From Candidatus Dadabacteria bacterium CSP1-2 (GTDB lineage Bacteria > Desulfobacterota_D > UBA1144 > Nemesobacterales > CSP1-2), in the NCBI GenBank assembly GCA_001443445.1, contig LDXN01000020.1, positions 1 to 44,104 on the forward strand: DNA of 44,104 nucleotides, given 5' to 3'. Position numbers and translations under genes: made by a program. Below, in pieces: positions 1 through 7,735 of this stretch. The notes beneath the pieces are model-generated. The model saw nothing but the letters and a program-made list of their open reading frames with translations. It made no database searches and had not been told where the DNA came from. Position 1 is the first letter of the stretch. Every line of letters starts with the position of its first letter.

Positions 1-112
1 TATTGTGGCGTTTCTGTATCTCAGGCCAGGCCTTTGTCTGAATTTCAGTGGGCGCATCAAACGCCTTTCTAAACCAGTTGGCAACAGACGGATGGAAGTT
101 ATCTAAAGCCAT
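1..112 (-). CDS. lhr: 5' end of a second lhr helicase copy (partial, runs off window)
   Basis: Read on the minus strand from ATG at 112, this gives the first 37 codons of the same Lhr-type helicase found complete at 38943-43356, starting [14 protein letters not shown]. Only one residue differs: His instead of Gln at residue 36. It runs off the left edge, so it may be a whole second gene or a fragment. It belongs to the roughly 510-bp duplicated block also found at 43245-43757. Large Lhr helicases are usually single-copy, so I favour a duplicated fragment, or a contig that starts inside a repeat. Confidence 0.7.
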   Translation of the reverse strand, partial: MALDNFHPSVANWFRKAFDAPTEIQTKAWPEIQKRHN

Positions 113-513
113 AATAGATAGTTTAACTTAAACTACGGTCAAAAATTGCATTTAAATCTTAAATTATAAATTTCAGCCTAGGTTTCAAAAGCACACAGTA
201 AATCAAGATTGTTGATATTGATTTTTCTTTTTATTGCCTTCTTTTCTGGTTTCTTTTCCTTAGGCTTTAGTTTTGAAGCGTATTCGTATGACTTTTCGCA
301 CCAGGCTTTAAGAGTAGTAACATTCGTCAATAATTTTTCTGGGACCACCATATACTCGCGCATTTTTCTCCCAGGCATCGGCTCAAAAATTTTAGCGTTG
401 TATTGTCTAACAAAGTTTTCTCGTTCTTCCTCATCGAGTCTTAGAACAATCCTATCGTTGTGAAGCCCCATGAACATATTTCCGTTTATAAATCCAATGG
501 GACATCCAAACAT
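1..513. repeat. Left copy of ~510-bp direct repeat (lhr start + TfoX-like gene)
   Basis: Bases 7-513 align without gaps to 43251-43757. The first 320 bases or so are almost identical, with only isolated substitutions. From about 325 to 513 the copies differ at many positions, mostly in the TfoX-like gene. Homology stops at the poly-T run at 515-521. The abrupt change from near-identity to divergence suggests recombination or gene conversion over part of an older duplication. Confidence 0.9.
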
Positions 514-557
514 CTTTTTTTATGTCTTTTGCTGGCGGATGTCTTTATTTTTTCCAT
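178..557 (-). pseudogene. TfoX N-terminal-domain protein, frameshifted copy
   Basis: Residues from MFGCPIGFINGNMFMG to the C-terminus match the TfoX/Sxy N-terminal domain family and the intact 124-residue copy at 43467-43841, including the PMPGRKMREY block. The open frame starts abruptly at an internal Met (513). Upstream, an ATG at 557 opens a frame MEKIKTSASKRH that would join the domain if the A run (complement of 515-521, seven bases) were one base longer. So this copy has lost one base in a homopolymer or is a 5'-replaced fragment. The lysine-rich tail (KPKEKKPEKKAIKRK) is kept. The role of stand-alone TfoX_N proteins is not well established. Confidence 0.7.
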
Positions 558-588
558 TGTTCAATGGGAGGGTTGTGTCTAATTGAAG

Positions 589-1101
589 TTAAGAAGTTAC
601 TTTGCGGATTAAATTTCCATCTTTATCTCTAGCTATGATTGTAACCTCTTCTTTTAGTACGAACTTCTCTGTTTTTTTGATGAAGGCTTGGTTTAGGCAT
701 TTCAGTAGGTAGTTATCCGGTGTTGAATCAACTGATACTTGAATGTGACCGATCTCTTCAAAGCTAGCGATTTTATTGGCGCCGCTTGATAACCTTGTTT
801 CAAGCGGGGAAACAAAATAGCCCTTCTCAGCTCCTGTATCTTCAATTCGGTAGGCTAGAGCGCCTGCTTCTTCAGGAATGATGTTTCTCGTTGTTTTACG
901 CCGGACCTCCACTAGAACCATCTTGCGGTTTCCAGAAGTGTAACCAATTATCTCTATGTTCCAACTATAGCCTGATTTCCCTTCTACTTTTCCTGAGGTT
1001 GGTTCAATAAACTCGAGTCCGAAAAATTCACGATGCTGGGAAATAATGGCTCGTACAGCGTCTTCATAGCTTTTCCATGTTTGTGGTTTATTTGAATTCA
1101 T
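589..1101 (-). CDS. Mrr/PD-(D/E)XK nuclease-like protein (paralog 1)
   Basis: A 170-residue soluble protein. After an N-terminal helix (TWKSYEDAVRAI) comes a beta-rich stretch WNIEIIGY, then VLVEVRRK (Glu65-Val-Arg67), then a segment ending in GANKIAS. The order acidic residue, E-x-R/K strand, helix, GA-K-A resembles the core of restriction-endonuclease-like (Mrr/PD-(D/E)XK) folds. The same architecture recurs at 31602-32117 (IWRTYEDA, WEVNLVAF, LAECNRW, DGASRVTKA), so the two are distant paralogs. An hsdR remnant follows upstream on the same strand. Nuclease activity is inferred from motif layout only. A weak GAAGAG ribosome site precedes the ATG. Confidence 0.6.
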   Translation of the reverse strand: MNSNKPQTWKSYEDAVRAIISQHREFFGLEFIEPTSGKVEGKSGYSWNIEIIGYTSGNRKMVLVEVRRKTTRNIIPEEAGALAYRIEDTGAEKGYFVSPLETRLSSGANKIASFEEIGHIQVSVDSTPDNYLLKCLNQAFIKKTEKFVLKEEVTIIARDKDGNLIRKVTS

Positions 1102-1127
1102 ATGTTTCTCTTCATAGTTATTTTATA

Positions 1128-1253
1128 CTACGTCCATGTCTCTGACAAAACCTCCGCCTGCTTCAGCACAAGGTCAATCGCCTTTTGCTCCAGATCGGGC
1201 GGATACTTGTATTTCCGTAGGATGCGCTTGACCAGAAGCCTCTCAATGAAGCG
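1128..1253 (-). pseudogene. hsdR: hsdR C-terminal remnant (type I restriction subunit)
   Basis: The minus strand reads about 40 codons ending in [20 protein letters not shown], then AEVLSETWT and TAG. This closely resembles the conserved C-terminus of type I restriction enzyme R subunits (LRKYGYPPD...A..LVLEQAE.L). An in-frame TAA lies directly upstream, and homology stops where the duplicated uvrB-start block begins, so only the last 40 codons of a much larger gene survive. No hsdM or hsdS is visible in the window. Confidence 0.8.
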
Positions 1254-1256
1254 TTA

Positions 1257-1323
1257 CTAGGATTATGATAAACTGAATTATAGTGTGCATAGTGTATTTA
1301 AGCTCAATAGCGATTTCTCTCCA
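1257..1323 (+). repeat. Duplicated uvrB promoter/start fragment
   Basis: This segment repeats the sequence leading into uvrB (about 2502-2570), including the AAACTGAATTAT leader, the GTG start (1285) and the first 13 codons ([13 protein letters not shown]), with a few substitutions. The frame then reads three more codons and stops at 1336-1338. Weaker similarity may extend left to about 1243. The GNAT and hicAB genes lie exactly between this copy and the real uvrB start, as expected if the insert arrived with a partial duplication of its target. Confidence 0.85.
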
Positions 1324-1346
1324 ATCGTCTTGTTTTAAACCTTCTC

Positions 1347-1928
1347 TCAATAGATGTAATACCTCATAATAGGGCGGGTTTCAGAGCGGCGCACACACTC
1401 TACGAAGCCTGTGGTTTTGAAAGTGTTTGCAAGACCGGTCCAGGCAAAAACTTCGGGTATTCGTCCTTTCTTTGGTTCAATTGGATAACCCTCTAGAACT
1501 TTCCCTCCCTTTTCTTTTACATATTCGATACAAGCCGAGAGCAGTTTAACACTAACCCCTTTATTTCTATAACACTTATCAATAAAAAAGCAGACGACTG
1601 ACCATGCAGGGGTATCATCAATGCGTTTGAGTACCCCAGATTGTTCTAAAGAGGGAAATCTTTCACGGGGTGCAACTGAACACCATCCAACCGGTTTACC
1701 ATCTGAATAAGCGAGAAGGCCTGGAATCTCTCCTGAATTTACGATGTTCCTCATCGCTCCCTTGTTTTTTTTACCCTTACTCTTCTCGAACTCAGAGCGT
1801 TTGAGTCTCCACCACATGCACCAGCAGCCACCACTGGCCCCTTTTTCGCCAAATAGTGTCTCAAAATCGTCCCAATTTTTTCTAGTCAGTGGTTTGAATT
1901 TGAGTTCTGTAATTGCCTTATGTGCCAT
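1347..1928 (-). CDS. GNAT-family N-acetyltransferase
   Basis: About 193 residues from the ATG at 1928 (MAHKAITELK); a TTG three codons upstream is possible but less likely. It shows a GNAT pattern: an N-terminal substrate region with a Cys/Trp-rich block (GGCWCMWWR) typical of one uncharacterised GNAT subgroup, the central strands PVGWCSVAPRERFPSL and WSVVCFFIDKCYRNKGV, where RNKGV replaces the usual R/Q-x-x-G-x-G/A acetyl-CoA loop, and the C-terminal FKTTGFVE strand. It probably transfers an acetyl group to a small molecule or peptide; the substrate is unknown. It lies in the segment bounded by uvrB-start repeats together with hicAB. Confidence 0.85.
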   Translation of the reverse strand: MAHKAITELKFKPLTRKNWDDFETLFGEKGASGGCWCMWWRLKRSEFEKSKGKKNKGAMRNIVNSGEIPGLLAYSDGKPVGWCSVAPRERFPSLEQSGVLKRIDDTPAWSVVCFFIDKCYRNKGVSVKLLSACIEYVKEKGGKVLEGYPIEPKKGRIPEVFAWTGLANTFKTTGFVECVRRSETRPIMRYYIY

Positions 1929-2040
1929 TAGAATCAAATTATAATAGAAGTAGTTTTATGGTTGGATATTGTTGAAAATAAACAATAGAGATGATTCTAT
2001 CCTTTAACTTTACGGGAAAAGTGTTATTAATATGCCAACA

Positions 2041-2247
2041 CTAGACTTGAACATACTCAATGGTTGAACTGGGTTCAGGAATTGAAATCCCTTCCTCACG
2101 CATAGATTCAAGGTGCAATTCGATAGCTTCTCGAATCAATTCTAGTACTTCCTCTTTTGTTGTTGCTATAGCGACACAACCGGGTAAATCGGGCACGTAG
2201 GCACCGTAACTATTTTGACCACTTTCTATAATGACAACGTATTGCAT
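2041..2247 (-). CDS. hicB: HicB-family antitoxin
   Basis: A 68-residue HicB-type protein. The N-terminal partial RNase-H-like fold is recognisable from MQYVVIIESG, YGAYVPDLPGCVA and the helix EEVLELIREAIELHLE, followed by ISIPEPS. It lacks the long C-terminal DNA-binding extension of larger HicB proteins. It starts 13 bases after hicA, with AGGAAA in the gap, so the two are co-transcribed toxin first, the usual HicAB order. It should bind and neutralise HicA. Confidence 0.92.
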   Translation of the reverse strand: MQYVVIIESGQNSYGAYVPDLPGCVAIATTKEEVLELIREAIELHLESMREEGISIPEPSSTIEYVQV

Positions 2248-2260
2248 TATATTTCCTAGT

Positions 2261-2449
2261 TTATTTCTTTAGTCCAGCCTGTTTTAAAATGCTATTAAGT
2301 GTGCCGGGTGGCACATCTAGATTAGGCTGACCGGCAACGGTTACAGTCCCTGGCTTTTTCGGATGCTTGAACTGTCGGTGACTACCCTTTGTTCTCACTA
2401 GATTCCACCCATCCTGCTCAAGCATTTTAATAACCTCTTTAACCTTCAC
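2261..2449 (-). CDS. hicA: HicA-family mRNA interferase toxin
   Basis: A 62-residue HicA toxin with the double-stranded-RNA-binding-like fold. It has the hallmark KGSHRQFKHP block with the catalytic His at residue 24, followed by VTVAGQPNLDVPPGTLNSILKQAG. HicA proteins cleave mRNA to slow growth, with HicB as antidote. The gene is intact and directly upstream of hicB. The pair sits between the two uvrB-start copies and was probably acquired as a unit. Confidence 0.93.
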   Translation of the reverse strand: MKVKEVIKMLEQDGWNLVRTKGSHRQFKHPKKPGTVTVAGQPNLDVPPGTLNSILKQAGLKK

Positions 2450-2528
2450 CTGCTATAATCATAGCACTTCGATTTATAGCGTCAACAATGAAGTAGACCT
2501 AGAATCATGCTAAACTGAATTATTAAGT

Positions 2529-4544
2529 GTGCATAGTGTATTTAAACTCAATAGCAATTTCTCTCCAACAGGCGATCAGCCTAAGGCTATAAAGAAGCTT
2601 ACTGAAGGGGTGCTTCGAGATCTAAAGCACCAGGTGCTCCTTGGGGTTACTGGAAGCGGAAAGACATTTACTATTGCTCATGTAATTGCAAATGTAGGAC
2701 GCCCAACCCTGGTCATCTCTCATAATAAAACACTGGCTGCTCAACTCTATGGAGAGCTCAGGGAGCTTTTTCCTGATAACACAGTCCATTATTTTGTAAG
2801 CTATTACGATTACTACCAACCAGAGGCGTATATTCCCGCAACAGATACATATATCGAGAAAGACGCACAAATCAATGAACATATAGATAGACTCCGCCAC
2901 GCTGCCACCTCTTCTCTATTTGAAAGAAGGGATGTAATTATAGTAGCAAGCGTTTCGTGCATATACGGTATAGGAGCCCCTCAGGATTACTATGGACTAC
3001 TTACTATCGTTGAAGAAGGAATGAGGCTAGACAGGGATGAGCTTCTTAAGAAGCTTGCAGAGGTTCAATATGAAAGGACCAATCTTGATCTTTATCGAAG
3101 CAGCTTTCGAGTAAAGGGAAATATAGTTGAGGTCTTCCCTTCACATCAAGAAATAATCGCTTTAAGAATAGAGTTTATAGGCGATTATGTGGATTCAATA
3201 AAAGAGATTGATCCCATAAAGGGAAAGTCTCTTAGAACAGTTCATAAAGCGGCAATATTTCCGGGGACACATTATGTTGCGCCTCGTGGAAGGCTTCTTC
3301 AAACTATCGAAGATATTAAGGAGGAATTGAAAGAGAGGATAGAGTATTTTGAATCCCGCGGAATGTTACTTGAGAGAAAGAGAATCGAAGAGAAGACCAA
3401 TTACGATCTGGAGCTTCTTTCAACAATGGGTTTCTGCCCAGGAATTGAGAACTACTCACGACACCTCTCAGGAAGAAAACCAGGAGAGCCACCCTGGACA
3501 CTCCTTGATTACTTTCCTAAGGACTGCTTAATGATCATTGATGAGAGTCATCAAATGGTGCCTCAGCTTCGCGGAATGTATGAAGGGGATAGAAGCAGAA
3601 AACTCACCCTTGTTGAGCACGGTTTTAGGCTCCCTTCCGCGCTTGATAATCGTCCGCTCAATTTCTCTGAGTTTGAAGAAAGGGTTAATCAGGTGATATT
3701 CGTCTCTGCTACTCCGGGTCCTTATGAACTTGAAAAGGTAGGTAAGAAGGTAGCTGAACAGATAATACGTCCAACAGGGCTTGCGGACCCTGAGATCGAG
3801 GTAAGACCTGCTGACAATCAAGTTGATGATCTCCTTGAAGAGATAAGAAAAAGGGTAAGTATAGGTGATAGAGTTCTTATAACAACACTTACAAAGCGAA
3901 TGGCTGAGGATCTAACAGAGTATTATAGGGATTTGGGTGTTAGGGTTCGGTATCTCCATTCTGATATTGATACTCTAGAGAGAATTGCGATTGTAAGGGA
4001 CCTAAGGCTTGGAAAATTTGATGTTCTTATTGGAATAAACCTCCTACGAGAAGGGCTTGATATCCCAGAGGTATCACTCGTTGCTATTCTTGATGCGGAT
4101 AAAGAGGGGTATCTCCGCTCTAACACATCACTGATTCAGATCTTTGGACGCGCTGCAAGAAACATCCGTGGGAAGGTCATCCTCTATGCCGATAGGATTA
4201 CCTCTTCAATGGCAAAGGCGATTTCTGAAACTACGAGGAGGAGGAACATTCAAGAGGAATATAATAAGAAAAAAGGAATAACTCCGAAGAGCATTGAAAA
4301 GGGAGTGAGTGATATACTATCAACGATATATGAGGCGGATTATTTTACAGTTCCAACGGTTGAAGAGGGTGATGTAGATATATTTGAGGTTTCTCCTGAA
4401 AAGATCTCTGGCGTGGTTCAAAACCTTACAAAGGAGATGAAGGAAGCTGCAAAGAAGCTTGAGTTTGAACGCGCAGCAGAAGTGAGGGATAAAATTAAGA
4501 GACTCCGTGAGCTTGAACTTAGATACCTGGAAGGAATTAAATAA
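2529..4544 (+). CDS. uvrB: UvrABC system protein B (excinuclease helicase subunit)
   Basis: Full-length UvrB (671 residues). It loads onto damaged DNA from UvrA, verifies the lesion and recruits UvrC. Visible features are Walker A GVTGSGKT at 39-46, the beta-hairpin region [12 protein letters not shown] that clamps the damaged strand, the IIDESHQM motif II, the C-terminal helicase motifs [13 protein letters not shown] and QIFGRAARN, and a terminal UVR motif ([18 protein letters not shown]) that contacts UvrC. The start is GTG at 2529, supported by the family's F-x-L-x-S-x-F-x-P-x-GDQ opening. No clear Shine-Dalgarno precedes it. Its leader is duplicated at 1257-1323. uvrC lies 30 kb away. Confidence 0.98.
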   Translation: MHSVFKLNSNFSPTGDQPKAIKKLTEGVLRDLKHQVLLGVTGSGKTFTIAHVIANVGRPTLVISHNKTLAAQLYGELRELFPDNTVHYFVSYYDYYQPEAYIPATDTYIEKDAQINEHIDRLRHAATSSLFERRDVIIVASVSCIYGIGAPQDYYGLLTIVEEGMRLDRDELLKKLAEVQYERTNLDLYRSSFRVKGNIVEVFPSHQEIIALRIEFIGDYVDSIKEIDPIKGKSLRTVHKAAIFPGTHYVAPRGRLLQTIEDIKEELKERIEYFESRGMLLERKRIEEKTNYDLELLSTMGFCPGIENYSRHLSGRKPGEPPWTLLDYFPKDCLMIIDESHQMVPQLRGMYEGDRSRKLTLVEHGFRLPSALDNRPLNFSEFEERVNQVIFVSATPGPYELEKVGKKVAEQIIRPTGLADPEIEVRPADNQVDDLLEEIRKRVSIGDRVLITTLTKRMAEDLTEYYRDLGVRVRYLHSDIDTLERIAIVRDLRLGKFDVLIGINLLREGLDIPEVSLVAILDADKEGYLRSNTSLIQIFGRAARNIRGKVILYADRITSSMAKAISETTRRRNIQEEYNKKKGITPKSIEKGVSDILSTIYEADYFTVPTVEEGDVDIFEVSPEKISGVVQNLTKEMKEAAKKLEFERAAEVRDKIKRLRELELRYLEGIK

Positions 4545-4758
4545 AAAGGCCACCAGAGTTGAGTCATCCAAAGGTCTACTTTCTATGGAACTTCTAGCTG
4601 CCTTCAGTATGATGATAAAATAGTTGAAACTATAAGTTTAGTTACTCAATGTAGTATCTGCTGAAGAATTGGGAGATTTAAAAGCGCTTATTTTAATATT
4701 ATGATATAGAATCAAGGGCGATGATCTAAGCATCTAAGCAAACATAAGGATGAGAAAA

Positions 4759-5246
4759 ATGCCAAAGAAAAAAGCCACAAAGGTAAAGCCTATCCCGAAG
4801 GGTATGCGCACAGTAACACCACATTTAATTTGCAAAGAGGCGGCTAACGCCATTGAATTCTATAAGAAGGATTTTAGCGTAGTGGAAATGTTTAGAATGC
4901 TAACTCCGGATGGGGAGAGGCTTCTACATGCCGAGATACGCGTTGGTGATTCAGTAGTTATGCTGGTTGACGAATCCCCAGAATGGGGAGCATTAGGACC
5001 TACCAGCCTTAAAGGCACACCAATCGCATTTTACCTATATGTAAAGAACGTAGATGCCTTTGTTGCCCGTGCTGTTAAGGCTGGCGCAAAAGTCGTAATG
5101 TGCCCGTGGCAGATATGTTCTGGGGCGACCGATATGGCAAGTTAGAAGACCCTTTTGGCCATATGTGGGAGGTCGCCACACATATTCGTGACGTAAAACC
5201 TAAGGAAATGGAACGCGCAGCCAAGGAGATGTTCAGTTCTAAGTGA
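4759..5246 (+). pseudogene. VOC/PhnB-like glyoxalase-fold protein, frameshifted
   Basis: The N-terminal frame (from ATG 4759, with AAGGA eight bases upstream; ATG 4750 is also possible) gives a PhnB-type vicinal-oxygen-chelate protein: TVTPHLICKEAANAIEFYKK, LLHAEIRVGDSVVMLVDE. The frame breaks at TGTG (5099-5102). Two bases too many move it into a short false end. The other frame carries the expected C-terminus, MFWGDRYGKLEDPFGHMWEV, to TGA at 5246. Removing one TG restores a protein of about 160 residues. It is either a dinucleotide-slippage pseudogene or a sequence error. Confidence 0.85.
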
Positions 5247-5571
5247 TATATTTCGAAACACGTTATATAGGCTGCCTATCAGATAGGTACAAATATTCAT
5301 TTCAGGCCGTTATAGTACAATAATCTAAGAAGATCGGATAGTTCTAGCTATAATATAAAGTATATTATGATATTGATTGTAGTAAAGATGATTATAATAT
5401 ATTTAAGTTCATAAACAGCTTTAGAAATCCTTTCAAATAATACATAGTTATAAAAATTATCTCTTTATTAATGTCAGATAAGTTTTATTACAACTCAAAT
5501 ATCGCCACGAGTCGGGTTCATACTATAGAATACAAGTCATACATGACTTTAGAGCGATGTAATTTTTTGAT
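5247..5571. other. AT-rich intergenic region
   Basis: About 325 bases of AT-rich DNA between the VOC gene and the DUF72 gene. I see no coding sequence, structured RNA or strong terminator. The promoter of the downstream DUF72 gene must lie here, but I could not assign it. Confidence 0.5.
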
Positions 5572-6324
5572 ATGTCGAAGATAAAAAAGGGAAATCTACA
5601 TATCGGGACCTCAGGTTGGATCTACGGCGATTGGGATGGCATCTTCTACCCAGAAAATTTACCGTCTAAGGATAAGCTTAAATACTTTTCCAGTCACTTT
5701 AAGACCACAGAAATAAACTACTCTTTTTATCACTTGCCAAGACCTAAAACTTATGAAAATTGGTATAATCAAACGCCTCAGGGTTTTATATTCGCAGTTA
5801 AGGCTAGTCGGTTTATTACCCATATAAAGCGGCTCGAAGGCGTAAAAGATGCTTGGGAAGGATTTTTAGAAAATACCTTACATCTTAAGGAAAAATTAGG
5901 ACCGATCCTATTTCAGTTCCCTCCGAGTTTTAAAGCCGACGACGAGAATATTAAAAGGTTAAAAGGATTTTTAAAGCTCATAAGTTCAACAAATATAAGA
6001 TTCGCTTTTGAGTTCCGCAACAAGAGTTGGGGTGATGAAGCAATTTATAATATCCTAAAGCGATTTAATATAGCCTGGGTTATTGCCGATTCGCCTAAGT
6101 ATCCAAAGGCTGAGGCTGTTACCGCCAATTTCATTTATATCCGAATGCATGGCTCCACAACCCTCTTTAGTTCTAAATACACCTATGAAGAGGTAAAGAC
6201 TCTGGCTCAAAAGATACAAACGTGGTTGAAAAAGGGCTTTGATGTCTATGTTTATTTTAATAACGATTTTCAAGGATTTGCAGTACAAAACGCCAAAGAA
6301 CTTTTGGAGTTAGTTGGGACCTAG
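5572..6324 (+). CDS. DUF72 (YecE-like) family protein
   Basis: A 250-residue DUF72 protein with a TIM-barrel-like fold and no firmly established function. Family marks are the opening IGTSGWIYGDWDGIFYPENL, then YFSSHFKTTEINYSFYHLP, FIFAVKASRFITHIKRL, LGPILFQFPPSF, FAFEFRNKSW, a YIRMHG strand and the C-terminal VYVYFNNDFQGFAVQNA. Length is normal. The ATG has no clear Shine-Dalgarno site. It stands alone between AT-rich spacers. Confidence 0.93.
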   Translation: MSKIKKGNLHIGTSGWIYGDWDGIFYPENLPSKDKLKYFSSHFKTTEINYSFYHLPRPKTYENWYNQTPQGFIFAVKASRFITHIKRLEGVKDAWEGFLENTLHLKEKLGPILFQFPPSFKADDENIKRLKGFLKLISSTNIRFAFEFRNKSWGDEAIYNILKRFNIAWVIADSPKYPKAEAVTANFIYIRMHGSTTLFSSKYTYEEVKTLAQKIQTWLKKGFDVYVYFNNDFQGFAVQNAKELLELVGT

Positions 6325-6641
6325 CAATTGTGAGGATCATATAGCAGGGAAGCTGGGATTATAACTACTTCAGATATGCATACCGTAGGATCAGAGAGCA
6401 GTTTGTCCTACGATCACCTAAGAAAACAAGGAAGCTTCCATGCCTGCCGTCGGCTGAGCTTATGCTCATTACTAATCATAGTTCATAAGGAAAGCTTGAA
6501 GATATATCATCTTGCGTTAAAAGACATTGAAGAGAGGTATCAACAAGCTATGAGAAAAGTAGAATTTTGGCTAATCACTGTTAAAAAGATAAGACGAGAT
6601 ATGTGTATACGGTAGCCATCCTTGGAAAGTATAAATATCGA
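6325..6641. other. Intergenic region with possible coding relics
   Basis: Two short open stretches in different plus-strand frames (about 6371-6480 and 6480-6615) have protein-like composition (for example YAYRRIREQFVLRSPKK), but I recognise no family and see no ribosome site. A 7-bp inverted repeat, CGTAGGA/TCCTACG, lies at 6384-6412. Most likely degraded sequence. Confidence 0.3.
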
Positions 6642-6917
6642 CTACGCACCTCGTTGTTTAGCATCCTTTATTCCCTTAGCCTTCTCTAATAATTTTTTAT
6701 TGTTGTCTATATAGATTCTGATAGCTTCTTCCACGACTTCAGATGATGATTTTTCTATATACCATGCCAGAGTCTCTAAATCGTCTATAACATCTTTGTC
6801 TATTGTAAAGCTCTTTCTACCCTTAACCTCTTTCTCGCTACTGGATTTACTTATCTTTTTCCCCATATCTCTAAAAATATCACCTAACCCCAACTGGGAT
6901 TTTTTCTTAGATATCAT
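6642..6917 (-). CDS. Ribbon-helix-helix partner of ParA (ParB-like)
   Basis: A 91-residue basic protein. The flexible N-terminus (residues 1-33) is rich in Lys/Ser. It is followed by a ribbon-helix-helix core: strand KSFTIDKDVIDDLETLAWYI, then helix SSSEVVEEAIRIYI and a charged tail. Its ATG overlaps the parA stop in ATGA (6914-6917), with AGGGGGA as ribosome site. This order and overlap are typical of small plasmid-type partition operons, where the RHH protein binds the centromere and the operator and stimulates ParA. Confidence 0.75.
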   Translation of the reverse strand: MISKKKSQLGLGDIFRDMGKKISKSSSEKEVKGRKSFTIDKDVIDDLETLAWYIEKSSSEVVEEAIRIYIDNNKKLLEKAKGIKDAKQRGA

Positions 6918-7687
6918 TTCCCCCTCCTCTTTACTCTTTTTATAAATTCATCAATAAATTCTTTGAAAGCAGTACCTGCTAAACTATCAGGCCTATATAA
7001 CCATATGGGCTTTTTAGCTTGAATAGCTTCTTCTACTTTAATAGTTCTAGGTAATTTGGTATTAAAAAGAAGCTTAGAGAATTTGTTCTTAATAACGTTT
7101 AGGGATTCCCTAGCCACTATTGTGCGGTCTAATTGATTAACAACAATACCAAGAATCTCGAGCCTAGGATTTAGTCCCTCTTCTTGAACCCCTTCTACTA
7201 TCTCCATTAAATCTCTGAGACCTAGTAAGCTATAGTAGTAGGGTAACGATGGTATCAATACATAATCCGAAGCAGTAAGTGCATTAACAGTAAAAACCCC
7301 GAGTGAAGGGGGACAGTCTATTATGACAAAATCCCACTTATCTTTCTTATTGGTTTCCATAGAGAGCGCATTCCTTAGTTTTGTATAACTCTTAAATGAG
7401 ATCTGGAATTCAACTTTAGAAAGATGAATGTTGCTAGTGACCAAACTAATAGAATTGTTTTCAATACCACTGACTATGATTTCACTGCTAAGCTTTGGCT
7501 TATCAGAGAATATCTCCATTGCGTTGCAATTCTCTTGTCTGTCAAAGGTAGCGGAAAGGTTGCCTTGAGGGTCCATATCTATAAGAAGAACTTTGTGCTT
7601 GAATTCATAAAGCCCCCAACCTAAGTGATAGGCTACAGTTGATTTCCCCACACCGCCTTTTTGGTTGCATATAGATATTACCTTCAT
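6914..7687 (-). CDS. ParA-family partition ATPase (module 1)
   Basis: A 257-residue deviant-Walker P-loop ATPase. It has the Walker A CNQKGGVGKST with signature Lys near residue 10 and catalytic Lys15, the A' motif VLLIDMDPQGNLS, Walker B FVIIDCPPSLG and the late motif GIVVNQLDR. It has no N-terminal DNA-binding domain. Such proteins segregate plasmids, chromosomal loci or protein cargo. It is translationally coupled to the RHH gene. An AT-rich palindrome overlaps its start and probably serves for autoregulation. No Shine-Dalgarno is evident. Confidence 0.93.
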   Translation of the reverse strand: MKVISICNQKGGVGKSTVAYHLGWGLYEFKHKVLLIDMDPQGNLSATFDRQENCNAMEIFSDKPKLSSEIIVSGIENNSISLVTSNIHLSKVEFQISFKSYTKLRNALSMETNKKDKWDFVIIDCPPSLGVFTVNALTASDYVLIPSLPYYYSLLGLRDLMEIVEGVQEEGLNPRLEILGIVVNQLDRTIVARESLNVIKNKFSKLLFNTKLPRTIKVEEAIQAKKPIWLYRPDSLAGTAFKEFIDEFIKRVKRRGK

Positions 7688-7735
7688 AGTATCATATTAT
7701 TGTACGATAATATTATCATACTATATTATTCATAT
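7684..7735. promoter_or_regulatory. Palindromic operator/promoter of parA module 1
   Basis: The sequence holds a perfect 12-bp palindrome, GATAATATTATC (7706-7717), and outer inverted arms ATAGTAT/ATACTAT overlapping the parA ATG. Symmetric sites in this position are usual operators for RHH autorepressors. On the minus strand a TATAGT lies upstream as a possible -10 element. Binding by the RHH protein is inference. Confidence 0.5.

Noticed and set aside
6376-6615. A 79-residue plus-strand ORF in the gap after the DUF72 gene.
   Set aside because: No ribosome site, no recognisable domain and mixed coding-like signal in another frame; treated as degraded sequence.
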